From: Epsilonproteobacteria bacterium UBA6211
GTDB taxonomy: Bacteria > Campylobacterota > Campylobacteria > Campylobacterales > Arcobacteraceae
Assembly: GCA_002421845.1 (NCBI GenBank)
Contig: DISL01000064.1
Coordinates: forward strand, 1 to 11,311
Reading direction: 5' to 3'
Length of the DNA stretch: 11,311 nucleotides
In this document: piece by piece, positions 1 to 5,549 of the stretch
How the letters are laid out: every line of letters starts with the position of its first letter
How positions within the stretch are numbered: the first letter of the stretch is position 1
Position numbers and translations under genes: made by a program
The notes under the pieces: model-generated
Databases searched by the model: none
The model's input: the letters and a program-made list of their open reading frames with translations, nothing else
What the model was told of the DNA's origin: nothing

Positions 1-17
1 GCATTTATGATTTGAAC

Positions 18-1046
18 TTAGGATTCTTTTTCTTTTTCTGTTCCGTTATTACCTTCATATTTTGTCTCACCGTATAATGCACCAAGTCCAAATCCAGCTA
101 CTTCCGTAGAAGCACTTAAGTACCAAGTTTTTGCATCAGTTCCATACACTTGATTACCGTCTTCAAAAGGACTGATATTGTCTCCAAGAGCTGCTATAGT
201 TCCTGTGCCACCTTTTTTATCAGTTGTTATATATCCACCGCCTACTGTAGCAATTTCACCGATAGCATAGCTTAAATCCAAAGCATATATATCACCGTCT
301 TTAGTATTTGCAGCATCTTCGCTTGTTTGTGCATATTTAGCAGTTGCAGTTAATGCATCTATCGAACCTGTCACAGACCCACCTACGGCACTAAATAAAT
401 CTTGAGCATCCATATAGTATGCACCTACGCTTAAGTTATCGTTGATTGCATAGCTTAAGTCAAGTACGGCTGCTTTTGTTTTTTTATCGTCTTTGTCCAA
501 AATATCGCCCATTTTAGTTAATGCACCATCAGGGTCAGCAACCATAACACCTTGTGTTACACCGGCAATAGCAGTAAGTTTATCGTAAGTCAGTACACCT
601 ACTAGGGCATCATGGTAGTCACCTATCCACTCTAAATCTATAGGTTGTCTTCCTGCTATGATAGTAACCATATCATTTGCATAAGAGATATTTGCTTCAG
701 TAACAACTGCTTTTACTTTTTCTAGTGTGTTGCCATTATCATCTTGACCCCAATAATCATCTGTTTCTTTTTCATCGAAAAGGTGATTTGCTCTTGCCCC
801 TAAAGTAGCTTTGAAGCCGTTTAATTCAGCAGTAGAGTAGTTAAGATACATAGAACCTACCGTATAACCAGAATCTTGATAGTTATCATTGGTTATATTT
901 TTGCCTTTTGCATTTTTAGATACACCATATACAGATAATTCACCTGTAGTTGTGCCACCTTTGAAAGCATCTTCTAACGTATCTGCTGCAAATATTGAAC
1001 TAGCAGCAAACAAAGATATTGTTGCTAATTTTGTAAATTTTCTCAT
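18..1046 (-). CDS. Campylobacterota-type outer-membrane porin, lacking its C-terminal strand
   Basis: Beta-barrel porin of the outer membrane, probably a general diffusion channel. The 342-aa product opens with a Sec signal peptide (MRKFTKLATISLFAASSIFA, cleavage near residue 20-21), followed by TLEDAFKGG and a TGELSVYG first strand, the usual start of Campylobacterota porins. Alternating aromatic and glycine-rich strands fill the rest. The start has a good ribosome site (AAGGAAAA) just upstream. Porins of this kind end in a membrane strand with a terminal Phe; this one stops after the charged stretch EKEKES. The frame beyond the TAA at 18-20 stays open to the window edge (VQIINA), so a single GAA-to-TAA change could have cut a longer gene, or the rest lies in another frame outside the window. 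Family call is firm; whether it is a broken gene is inference. Confidence 0.8.
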   Translation of the reverse strand: MRKFTKLATISLFAASSIFAADTLEDAFKGGTTTGELSVYGVSKNAKGKNITNDNYQDSGYTVGSMYLNYSTAELNGFKATLGARANHLFDEKETDDYWGQDDNGNTLEKVKAVVTEANISYANDMVTIIAGRQPIDLEWIGDYHDALVGVLTYDKLTAIAGVTQGVMVADPDGALTKMGDILDKDDKKTKAAVLDLSYAINDNLSVGAYYMDAQDLFSAVGGSVTGSIDALTATAKYAQTSEDAANTKDGDIYALDLSYAIGEIATVGGGYITTDKKGGTGTIAALGDNISPFEDGNQVYGTDAKTWYLSASTEVAGFGLGALYGETKYEGNNGTEKEKES

Positions 1047-1080
1047 GACTTTTCCTTTTTCTTTATGGTTTTGATTTCGT

Positions 1081-1106
1081 TAAATTTCGAAATTTAGGAG
1101 AACAGA
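1081..1106 (+). promoter_or_regulatory. Stray copy of the MOMP leader: palindrome plus ribosome site, no start codon
   Basis: Starts with the perfect 16-bp palindrome TAAATTTCGAAATTTA and continues GGAGAACAGA. These 26 bases are identical to the leader directly in front of the intact MOMP gene (8234-8209, minus strand). Here the element points away from porin 18-1046, and the place of the ATG holds AAA. It may be the remnant of a lost porin gene. Read on the other strand, the palindrome lies about 35-50 bases upstream of the first porin's start and might serve as an operator there. Confidence 0.6.
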
Positions 1107-1395
1107 AATTTTAACTCAACCTGTAATCAAATTGTACATTATATATAATATAATTAGACTATTTAATTGTATAATAAATATACAAAACAATGTTTTATTT
1201 AATAACCTAACTATTTTAATAATAACAATTATCAGAATTGTAAGATATGTTTACTTAAAAGAATATTAGTAAATTGATAATTGTTATTGATTGTTGAGAT
1301 TTGTGTGCAGGTTGTGGATAGTAGTAATTAGTTATTGTCCTCGGGCTTTAGCCATGCGGGATTCAGCTTACGCTTCATGGGAAGATGGTATATTC
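1107..1395. other. AT-rich intergenic stretch without a gene
   Basis: Very AT-rich upstream region of porin 18-1046, with several TATAAT-like hexamers between 1135 and 1200 on both strands. No -35/-10 pair stands out. No ribosome site with a credible small open frame was found. From about 1300 it turns into degenerate repeat sequence (AGTAATTAGTTATTG). Confidence 0.5.
1221..1288. repeat. 14-bp inverted repeat with 40-nt spacer
   Basis: AATAACAATTATCA (1221-1234) is the exact reverse complement of TGATAATTGTTATT (1275-1288). It lies about 180-240 bp upstream of porin 18-1046. The arms resemble half Fur-box sequences (TGATAAT), but this is only resemblance. It could be a pair of operator sites or a stem-loop. 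Confidence 0.5.
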
Positions 1396-1540
1396 CGTCA
1401 TCCTGAATTTGTTTCTGTCATCCTGCTCCTGAATGTCATTCTGAACTTGATTCAGAATCAGGATGACAGATTCAGGATCTCATCTCTCTTTGGATTCCGT
1501 GTCAAGCACGGAATGACAAAGGGTCAAGCACGGAATGACT
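1396..1540. repeat. Palindromic repeat cluster (CCGTGTCAAGCACGG and TGAACTTGATTCAG types)
   Basis: Back-to-back short palindromes: CATCCTG and CATTCTGAACTTGATTCAGAAT units, then ATTCCGTGTCAAGCACGGAAT followed by a second half unit. The same units recur at 2941, 3755, 4473, 5236, 8518, 9320 and, shortened, near 10165 and 10970. The open frame across them is repeat-derived and not a gene. Confidence 0.85.
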
Positions 1541-1549
1541 GAATCTATA

Positions 1550-1729
1550 TTAAGCTGTTTTTCTATTTTTCCAATAATTCGGTTTTCTATTAAGGTGCAT
1601 GATAGCTAAGATTATAAATTTGTTATTGTGTATAAAATAAATTACACCAAATGGAAACCTATTTGTTAAACATCTTCTAATATCTCCATCAATAACTTGC
1701 CAAGCTTTTGGATATTTTAGTAAAAACTT
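1550..1729 (-). pseudogene. RelE/ParE-family toxin, N-terminal half deleted
   Basis: Only the C-terminal part of a RelE/ParE-type toxin is present: KYPKAWQVIDGDIRRCL, then RFPFGVIYFI and LAIMHLNRKPNYWKNR. This is the typical conserved end of the toxin partnered with PF09720 antitoxins, normally about 95-100 aa. The N-terminal 40 or so residues (first strand and helices) are missing, and the frame enters directly from inside the upstream antitoxin gene. An ATG exists at 1768 in this frame, but it lies within the antitoxin and gives no family-like N-terminus. Most likely one deletion removed the antitoxin end, the intergenic spacer and the toxin start together. Confidence 0.75.
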
Positions 1730-1925
1730 CATCACCGTTAACCAATGTGATATTATTCGATAGTACATCTTCTTTTCTTTGCTTTACTTCTTTAATCCAA
1801 AGGTCATTTATTGAACTTTCAGTTGGATTAAGACTACTTAAAATTTTATCTACAATCTTAGTTTTCAAGTCAAGAGGTAGAAAATCAATTTGCTCAAATA
1901 GTTTTTGTTGATTAATAGCAACCAT
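1689..1925 (-). CDS. Addiction-module antitoxin (PF09720 type), C-terminus altered by deletion
   Basis: 78-aa protein with the layout of the putative addiction-module component family: LFEQIDFLPLDLKTKIVDKIL (the leucine-rich helix), SSLNP, NDLWIKEVKQRKEDV and the closing VNGDEVFTKI. Family members normally end soon after GDEV followed by a short basic helix; here the end is SKSLASY, which is the toxin's KYPKAWQ stretch read in another frame. The antitoxin body is intact and could still be made. Its own promoter lies at 1954-1982 and a ribosome site (AAAGGAT) precedes the ATG. With its toxin truncated, the module is probably a relic or an anti-addiction remnant. Confidence 0.75.
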   Translation of the reverse strand: MVAINQQKLFEQIDFLPLDLKTKIVDKILSSLNPTESSINDLWIKEVKQRKEDVLSNNITLVNGDEVFTKISKSLASY

Positions 1926-1953
1926 AACTTATCCTTTATTGTAATTTAAAGAG

Positions 1954-1982
1954 ATTGTAGCTAAAACTATATGAAAAGTCAA
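1954..1982 (-). promoter_or_regulatory. sigma70-type promoter of the PF09720 module
   Basis: TTGACT (-35, 1977-1982) and TACAAT (-10, 1954-1959) on the minus strand, spacer 17 bp, about 30 bp upstream of the start at 1925. Confidence 0.7.
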
Positions 1983-2049
1983 TTTTATGTATTTTGGGGA
2001 AGTGGTGGTAGAGAATAGGTGGCAGGTGGCAGGTGGTAGGGAAGAGGAA

Positions 2050-2210
2050 GACAAGCCCAGTTATGGAACGCCAGTCTTTGACTGGTGAAAAGAAGCTAAG
2101 ACAAGCCCAGTCGCAGACTGGGGTTCCAAGGGAGAACGCCAACTCTTACGGAACGCCAGTCTGTGACTGGTGAATCTTCAAAGACAAGCCCAGTCATAGA
2201 CTGGGGTTCC
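2050..2210. repeat. Double-hairpin repeat, two full copies and two fragments
   Basis: Full copies at 2065-2127 and 2150-2210 run from GGAACGCCAGTC to GACTGGGGTTCC. Each holds two stem-loops (CCAGTC/GACTGG, then CCCAGTC/GACTGGG) joined by AAGACAAG, and the outer ends form a 12-bp inverted repeat with one mismatch. Fragments precede each copy (GACAAGCCCAG near 2050; GAACGCCAA near 2134). Further copies lie at 5884-5972 and 6780-6957. GGCAGGTGG tandem units sit just before (2019-2040). The whole gene-free gap 1926-2232 is promoter plus these repeats. Confidence 0.85.
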
Positions 2211-2232
2211 AGCTAGAGTGGAGGTTAATACA

Positions 2233-2640
2233 CTAAATAAATGGATTGATAATTCTAAGTTTATCTTCGATTAAAATATTATGTTGCATATCCTCTGAAT
2301 ATAAAATACTACAATTTGATATTAAAGCAGTAGATACAATTATACTATCATAGTAAGACAAAAAATATTTCTCTCTCAAATGTGATGCTTGAATAAAAAT
2401 ATTTTTGTCCAAATTTACTACATGGTATCTTGCGTAAGAACTATCAATAAATTTTTCTATTTGAAGCTCAGTGAATTTCATTTTTTTGATAAGATTTACA
2501 CTACACTCATTGATAACTTGAACACTTATTGTAGCATGATTACCAAGAACTAGAGGTTTTGCGATAGAGTGTTTATTCCCATCAATAGTACTTATAGCAT
2601 AAAGAATAATATTTGTATCAATAAAAAATTTATCTGACAT
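2233..2640 (-). CDS. vapC: VapC-like PIN-domain ribonuclease toxin
   Basis: 135-aa PIN-domain protein, expected to act as a cytoplasmic metal-dependent RNase held in check by its antitoxin. Acidic active-site residues are visible: D8 in FIDTNIILY, E45 in VINE, D98 in YYDSIIVSTAL, and E116/D117 in LYSEDMQH. The fold and length are normal for VapC. The start ATG (2640) lies inside the antitoxin gene; the two overlap by 11 nt (ATGTCAGATAA), the same overlap seen in three other modules here. Its last 25 residues are almost identical to those of the second PIN toxin at 8614-9018, so the two are paralogues. Target RNA cannot be told from sequence. Confidence 0.9.
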   Translation of the reverse strand: MSDKFFIDTNIILYAISTIDGNKHSIAKPLVLGNHATISVQVINECSVNLIKKMKFTELQIEKFIDSSYARYHVVNLDKNIFIQASHLREKYFLSYYDSIIVSTALISNCSILYSEDMQHNILIEDKLRIINPFI

Positions 2641-2833
2641 TTGACTCAGTTCTACTTAAAAATGGCTCATTTACTTTAATAGGATTTGATGTTAAATATG
2701 CAATAAAATCTGAATTCATAGTATTTGTGCTAGTTTCTTCTTTTATTGTCACTTTATTACTAGGAAGTTGCTTTAAAAACATTACAACCTTATCAAATAC
2801 ACTGTCATCAAGTTCTATTTTTAAAGTATGCAT
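2630..2833 (-). CDS. vapB: VapB-like antitoxin of the first PIN toxin
   Basis: 67-aa protein placed directly before and overlapping the PIN toxin. It starts MHTLKIELDDSVFDKVVMFL: a short alternating strand followed by a helix, which suggests a ribbon-helix-helix-like DNA-binding N-terminus, and it continues with LPSNKVTIKEE. The C-terminal half is variable and presumably wraps the toxin. The N-terminus closely matches that of the antitoxin at 9008-9193. A ribosome site (AGAAGGA) stands about 9 bases before the ATG. It likely represses its own promoter at 2858-2887 together with the toxin. Exact antitoxin family is uncertain. Confidence 0.8.
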   Translation of the reverse strand: MHTLKIELDDSVFDKVVMFLKQLPSNKVTIKEETSTNTMNSDFIAYLTSNPIKVNEPFLSRTESNVR

Positions 2834-2857
2834 ACAGCGTCCTTCTGAATTTTTTTA

Positions 2858-2887
2858 ATTATATCACATTATAAAAAGAAAAGTCAA
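2858..2887 (-). promoter_or_regulatory. sigma70-type promoter of vapBC 1 (type A unit)
   Basis: TTGACT (2882-2887), 18 bp, TATAAT (2858-2863), minus strand; a second TATAAT overlaps the spacer, making a tandem TATAATGTGATATAAT. The promoter and its upstream repeat (2851-3019) are copied almost exactly at 4377-4545 in front of an unrelated antitoxin. Confidence 0.75.
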
Positions 2888-3074
2888 ATCGTGAGTCGTG
2901 AGTCGATATTCGTGAGTAGTGGATAGTGATTAGTAAGACTGTATTCAGTCATCCTGCTCCTGAATGTCATTCTGAACTTGATTCAGAATCCAGATGACAT
3001 ATTCAGGATCTCATCTCTCATCAGATTCCGTGTCAAGCACGGAATGACTGGGGAAGGTTAAAGTACACAATGAC
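2888..3074. repeat. Mosaic repeat: GTGAGTCGTGAGTCG unit plus palindromes
   Basis: Begins right behind the -35 box with CGTGAGTCGTGAGTCGATATT and GTGATTAGTAAGACTG, then palindromic units (TGAACTTGATTCAG; CCGTGTCAAGCACGG). Nothing coding. Confidence 0.85.
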
Positions 3075-3082
3075 AGTATGAT

Positions 3083-3427
3083 TTATTTTGCTTTTTCATC
3101 AAGTTGTTTCAAAATAATTTCATCTATCTCTTTCTCTGTAAGATTTACTAGACTGCTTTTGTCATAGATATATAACAAATGTAATTCATTTTTTATAATA
3201 GCCAAATAACTAATCAATCTATAACCGGCACTTTTGCCTTTATTTTTATCACTATTTGCTATTCTAACTTTATATACATTTGATTTTAGTTCTATACCTA
3301 AATCTTGTTTAGTATTGATTGAATTCAAAAAGGTATCTACATCTATATCAATGTGTCTATAATTTTTTGATAGTTTTTTAAATGCCTTTTGATAAAGTTC
3401 TTGTTCTACAACTTTAAATATCGCCAT
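3083..3427 (-). CDS. RelE/HigB-like toxin (predicted mRNA interferase)
   Basis: 114-aa RelE-superfamily toxin. The conserved core is clear: YKVRIANS (52-59), GKSAGYRLI (64-72) and LLYIYDKS (84-91), followed by a C-terminal helix NLTEKEIDEII. This is the signature of HigB/RelE-type toxins of the 'KGKSGGYR' group, which cut mRNA, usually on ribosomes. The ATG at 3427 follows the antitoxin stop by 4 nt and has no clear ribosome site of its own, so translation is probably coupled. Length is normal and nothing is missing. Confidence 0.85.
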   Translation of the reverse strand: MAIFKVVEQELYQKAFKKLSKNYRHIDIDVDTFLNSINTKQDLGIELKSNVYKVRIANSDKNKGKSAGYRLISYLAIIKNELHLLYIYDKSSLVNLTEKEIDEIILKQLDEKAK

Positions 3428-3431
3428 AGTA

Positions 3432-3659
3432 CTAATCTTTGATAGATACTGTTTTTGTAGTTTTTGTTCCTAGTCCAATATTAGCATTATCAAAAGCTAT
3501 TCTTATGTTAGAAATATCATTAATAACTTCCAAATCATAATCAGTTGAGTCATTGTCTATTATTTTGTAATCATTAATCATATTATCTTGTTTAAACAAC
3601 TTAAGCATTTCTAAGAAAATTGTTGATTTCACATTATTTACATCAATTTGCAAAGTCAT
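3432..3659 (-). CDS. Antitoxin of the RelE/HigB-like toxin
   Basis: 75-aa protein immediately upstream of the toxin. It begins MTLQIDVNNVKSTIFLEMLK, again a short strand then helix, like the other antitoxins in this window. An acidic middle (IIDNDSTDYDLEV) and a polar tail follow. Ribosome site AAAGGT lies before the ATG; promoter at 3686-3715. No known family is recognised from the sequence; the role is inferred from position and from the shared N-terminal pattern. Confidence 0.75.
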   Translation of the reverse strand: MTLQIDVNNVKSTIFLEMLKLFKQDNMINDYKIIDNDSTDYDLEVINDISNIRIAFDNANIGLGTKTTKTVSIKD

Positions 3660-3685
3660 GATTTACCTTTTTAAATATTTCTCAA

Positions 3686-3715
3686 ATTATATCACATTAT
3701 GAAAATAAAAGTCAA
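3686..3715 (-). promoter_or_regulatory. sigma70-type promoter of the RelE/HigB-like module (type A unit)
   Basis: TTGACT (3710-3715), 18 bp, TATAAT (3686-3691), minus strand. The spacer and flanks (ATAATGTGATATAATT) match the promoters at 2858 and 4384, although the genes behind them differ. Confidence 0.75.
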
Positions 3716-3865
3716 ATCGTGAGTAGTGAGTCGATATTAGTGAGTATCTGATTCCGTCATGCTGAACTTGTTTCAGTCATCCTGAACTTGATTCAGGATC
3801 TCATCTCTCTTTAGATTCCGTGTCAAGCACGGAATGACAAAGAGTCAAGCACGGAATGACGTAAG
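3716..3865. repeat. Mosaic repeat between two toxin-antitoxin modules
   Basis: Short GTGAGTAGTGAGTCGATATT unit at the promoter, then CATCCTGAACTTGATTCAGGAT and two CCGTGTCAAGCACGG-type palindromes. The last part belongs to the 582-bp block repeated at 5234-5815. Confidence 0.85.
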
Positions 3866-3877
3866 TCAAAAGAAACT

Positions 3878-4126
3878 TTACTTGTAGTGGTTTGTTATTG
3901 CTACTATTTCTATAGTATTCGTATCAGTATATATAAAAATTGCCCTATATTTTTTGTCTAGTCTAAAAGAGTAAATTAACCTATCTTTTGGTTCTAAAAG
4001 TTCAGTATTAAGAGATGGATAGAATGGATCATTTTCAAAAAGTTTTTTTGCTTTTTCATATTTTTTCACAATATTATGAGTTTTGATATACTCATATATA
4101 TCATCTCTTAAGTCTTTAATTTTCAT
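3878..4126 (-). CDS. RelE/ParE-family toxin, copy 1
   Basis: 82-aa toxin of the RelE/ParE superfamily. Visible core: a helical N-terminus (DDIYEYIKTHNIVKKYEKAKKLF), the conserved PSLNTELLEP (37-46), the strand pair YSFRLDKKYRAIF (52-64), and a C-terminal NHYK. His80 and the basic residues around Arg61 would fit the RNase-type active site, but the catalytic mechanism is unproven. The frame is open upstream to an ATG at 4153. I chose 4126 because it gives the family-like start MKIKDL and an 11-nt overlap with the antitoxin (ATGAAAATTAA), the same as in both vapBC pairs. The protein is identical to that at 5301-5549. Confidence 0.85.
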   Translation of the reverse strand: MKIKDLRDDIYEYIKTHNIVKKYEKAKKLFENDPFYPSLNTELLEPKDRLIYSFRLDKKYRAIFIYTDTNTIEIVAITNHYK

Positions 4127-4355
4127 TGTAAATAGAACTTTTTTTAAGTCCATTTTCCAAATCAGCTAAAAAATCTTCACTATAACCAGCTTCTTTGAAG
4201 TCTAACATTATATCTTCAATATCATCTTTTTTAAACTTTTTAAAATACAACTCTTTTTCTATAATTTTCTTTTTGATAATTTCAATCTCTTTTAAATCCA
4301 TTTGAGATATAAGATGCAAAATATTAGGCATAGTAACATTAACTGCTAATTGCAT
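4116..4355 (-). CDS. Antitoxin of RelE-like module, copy 1
   Basis: 79-aa antitoxin. The first nine residues (MQLAVNVTM) form an alternating strand followed by helices PNILHLISQM and LKEIEIIKKKII, compatible with a ribbon-helix-helix-like DNA-binding region. The second half (KFKKDDIEDIMLDFKEAGYS and LADLENGLKKSS) is acidic and presumably binds toxin. Ribosome site is strong (GGGGGCAAGGA). Compared with the copy at 5539-5778 it differs only at residues 6, 8, 10, 20 and 29. Expected to neutralise the toxin and to repress the promoter at 4384-4413. Confidence 0.8.
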   Translation of the reverse strand: MQLAVNVTMPNILHLISQMDLKEIEIIKKKIIEKELYFKKFKKDDIEDIMLDFKEAGYSEDFLADLENGLKKSSIYNEN

Positions 4356-4383
4356 ATCCTTGCCCCCTCTATTTATTTTTTTA

Positions 4384-4413
4384 ATTATATCACATTATAA
4401 AAAGAAAAGTCAA
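4384..4413 (-). promoter_or_regulatory. sigma70-type promoter of RelE-like module, copy 1 (type A unit)
   Basis: TTGACT (4408-4413), 18 bp, TATAAT (4384-4389), minus strand. The spacer is identical to that of vapBC 1 and differs from that of the duplicated copy at 5807-5835. Confidence 0.75.
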
Positions 4414-4621
4414 ATCGTGAGTCGTGAGTCGATATTCGTGAGTAGTGGATAGTGATTAGTAAGACTGTATTCAGTCATCCTGCTCCTGAATGTCATTCTG
4501 AACTTGATTCAGAATCAGGATGACATATTCAGGATCTCATCTCTCTTTGGATTCCGTGTCAAGCACGGAATGACAAAGAGTCAAGCACGGAATGACTGAA
4601 AATAAAGCACGGAATGACAAA
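4414..4621. repeat. Mosaic repeat, copy of 2888-3019 plus extra palindromes
   Basis: From 4377 to 4545 the sequence matches 2851-3019 with two substitutions. Then CCGTGTCAAGCACGG units and three half units (AAGCACGGAATGAC). The gene-free stretch 4356-4660 is the promoter plus this repeat; nothing else was seen in it. Confidence 0.85.
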
Positions 4622-4660
4622 AGTTCTCACATACACAATGTTTAATCATAGCGATTAATT

Positions 4661-4774
4661 TCAAATATGATTATTTTTTGGTTTCGTATCTGTGAATTTT
4701 TTTAATTTATATGCGAAATAACACATAAATCCTATAGTAACAAGTACCGTAGCATAAGCAATAATTGTATTCAT
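4661..4774 (-). CDS. 37-aa single-span membrane protein, orphan second gene of a small membrane-protein module
   Basis: Small frame found by eye: MNTIIAYATVLVTIGFMCYF, then AYKLKKF and a polar basic tail ending NNHI. One membrane helix covers about residues 3-23, with positive charge after it, so the C-terminus should face the cytoplasm. It has a proper ribosome site (AAAGGATTTATAATG), and the bases before the ATG mirror those of the 26-aa gene at 6383-6463 (GGAATTATAATG). A stop codon overlaps the start as TAATG, ending the remnant at 4773-4854. No family recognised. Expression is unproven; the matched context is what makes it credible. Confidence 0.6.
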   Translation of the reverse strand: MNTIIAYATVLVTIGFMCYFAYKLKKFTDTKPKNNHI

Positions 4775-4854
4775 TATAAATCCTTTAAGCCTTCGATTTT
4801 ATCTATAATATACTGTAATAACAATACTGAAATATAAATACAGAAAAAATTGAC
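4773..4854 (-). pseudogene. Remnant of a two-span membrane protein (C-terminal end, frameshifted)
   Basis: Between the vapD stop and the 37-aa gene, one frame reads FFCIYISVLLLQYIIDKIEG, then needs a one-base shift in a TTT to give LKDL and a stop that overlaps the next ATG as TAATG. This matches the end of the 75-aa protein at 6463-6690 in character and position (FILSFLAVILLVLSIHFL, LEKINSLEEL, stop in TAATG). I read it as the tail of a decayed partner gene whose front was lost when vapD came to lie here. Confidence 0.5.
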
Positions 4855-4855
4855 T

Positions 4856-5143
4856 CTATAGACCCAAAGCTGGTAATAAATCGTTGTCTTCTTCTATTCT
4901 AAGCATTCTTACATCTTTGACACAAGCTGTAAACCATGGAAAAGTTTTTGCTAATTTTTGTATGGTCATAACACAATTAACAGCATTTACTTTATTATTG
5001 CCAAAGTAAACACTACCTTGTTGCCAAGAAAAATTATTCGCTTCCATAAACTTTCTAATATCACCATAAGCATTTGTAGATGAAGTATTGTGATATTGCT
5101 CACCTAGACAATTAGTATCAATATCAAAAGTTACAGCATACAT
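4856..5143 (-). CDS. vapD: VapD, Cas2-like endoribonuclease
   Basis: 95-aa protein with the VapD pattern seen in Helicobacter and Campylobacter: MYAVTFDIDTN with the conserved Asp7, YGDIRKFMEANNFSWQQGSV, then a C-terminal FPWFTACVKDVRMLRIEED. VapD is a small ferredoxin-fold RNase related to Cas2 and acts as a toxin in some species, usually with a VapX or another partner. No antitoxin gene lies beside it here: upstream is only promoter and repeat, downstream a membrane-protein remnant. Ribosome site AAGGAAGG is strong and the length is normal. It probably stands alone, as VapD often does in Helicobacter. Confidence 0.9.
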   Translation of the reverse strand: MYAVTFDIDTNCLGEQYHNTSSTNAYGDIRKFMEANNFSWQQGSVYFGNNKVNAVNCVMTIQKLAKTFPWFTACVKDVRMLRIEEDNDLLPALGL

Positions 5144-5168
5144 AATACCTTCCTTAATATTTTTTAAG

Positions 5169-5198
5169 ATTGTATCAAAATTTAAGCTAAAAAGTCAA
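5169..5198 (-). promoter_or_regulatory. sigma70-type promoter of vapD
   Basis: TTGACT (5193-5198), 18 bp, TACAAT (5169-5174), minus strand. The downstream part TTTTGATACAATC is shared with the mntA promoter at 10875. Confidence 0.7.
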
Positions 5199-5300
5199 TT
5201 AGTTTTAAAAAAAATCGTGAGTAGAGGATTTTATTAGATTCCGTGTCAAGCACGGAATGACAAAGAGTCAAGCACGGAATGACGTAAGTCAAAAGAAACT

Positions 5301-5549
5301 TTACTTGTAGTGATTTGTTATTGCTACTATTTCTATAGTATTCGTATCGGTATATATAAAAATTGCTCTATATTTTTTGTCTAGTCTAAAAGAGTAAATT
5401 AACCTATCTTTTGGTTCTAAAAGTTCAGTATTAAGAGATGGATAGAATGGATCATTTTCAAAAAGTTTTTTTGCTTTTTCATATTTTTTCACAATATTAT
5501 GAGTTTTGATATACTCATATATATCATCTCTTAAGTCTTTAATTTTCAT
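5301..5549 (-). CDS. RelE/ParE-family toxin, copy 2
   Basis: Same 82-aa toxin as at 3878-4126; the DNA differs at three positions, all silent, so the protein is unchanged. Start chosen at 5549 for the 11-nt overlap with its antitoxin (ATGAAAATTAA), although an in-frame ATG exists at 5576. Two identical toxins beside two slightly different antitoxins make cross-neutralisation very likely, because the toxin-facing C-terminal part of the antitoxin is also unchanged. Confidence 0.85.
   Translation of the reverse strand: MKIKDLRDDIYEYIKTHNIVKKYEKAKKLFENDPFYPSLNTELLEPKDRLIYSFRLDKKYRAIFIYTDTNTIEIVAITNHYK

Larger units (their letters stand above)
3811..4392. repeat. 582-bp direct repeat, copy 1 (repeat tail, RelE-like module, -10 box)
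   Basis: Aligns without gaps to 5234-5815 (offset 1423). I count three substitutions in the toxin (all silent), none from 3945 to 4268, six in the first 29 codons of the antitoxin (five change the residue), and one near the -10 box. Similarity stops inside the promoter spacer. Confidence 0.9.

Noticed and set aside
889..1074. Plus-strand frame opposite the porin start
   Set aside because: Antisense shadow of the porin coding sequence. The frames at 8756-8980 and 10337-10519 are likewise shadows of vapC and hepT, and 1708-1911 of the PF09720 antitoxin.
1291..1542. Open frame of 83 codons on the plus strand
   Set aside because: It is made almost wholly of the palindromic repeats (RVKHGMT-type reading) and has no ribosome site or family.
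1936..2142. Open frame on the minus strand
   Set aside because: Runs through the double-hairpin repeats and the promoter of the neighbouring module.
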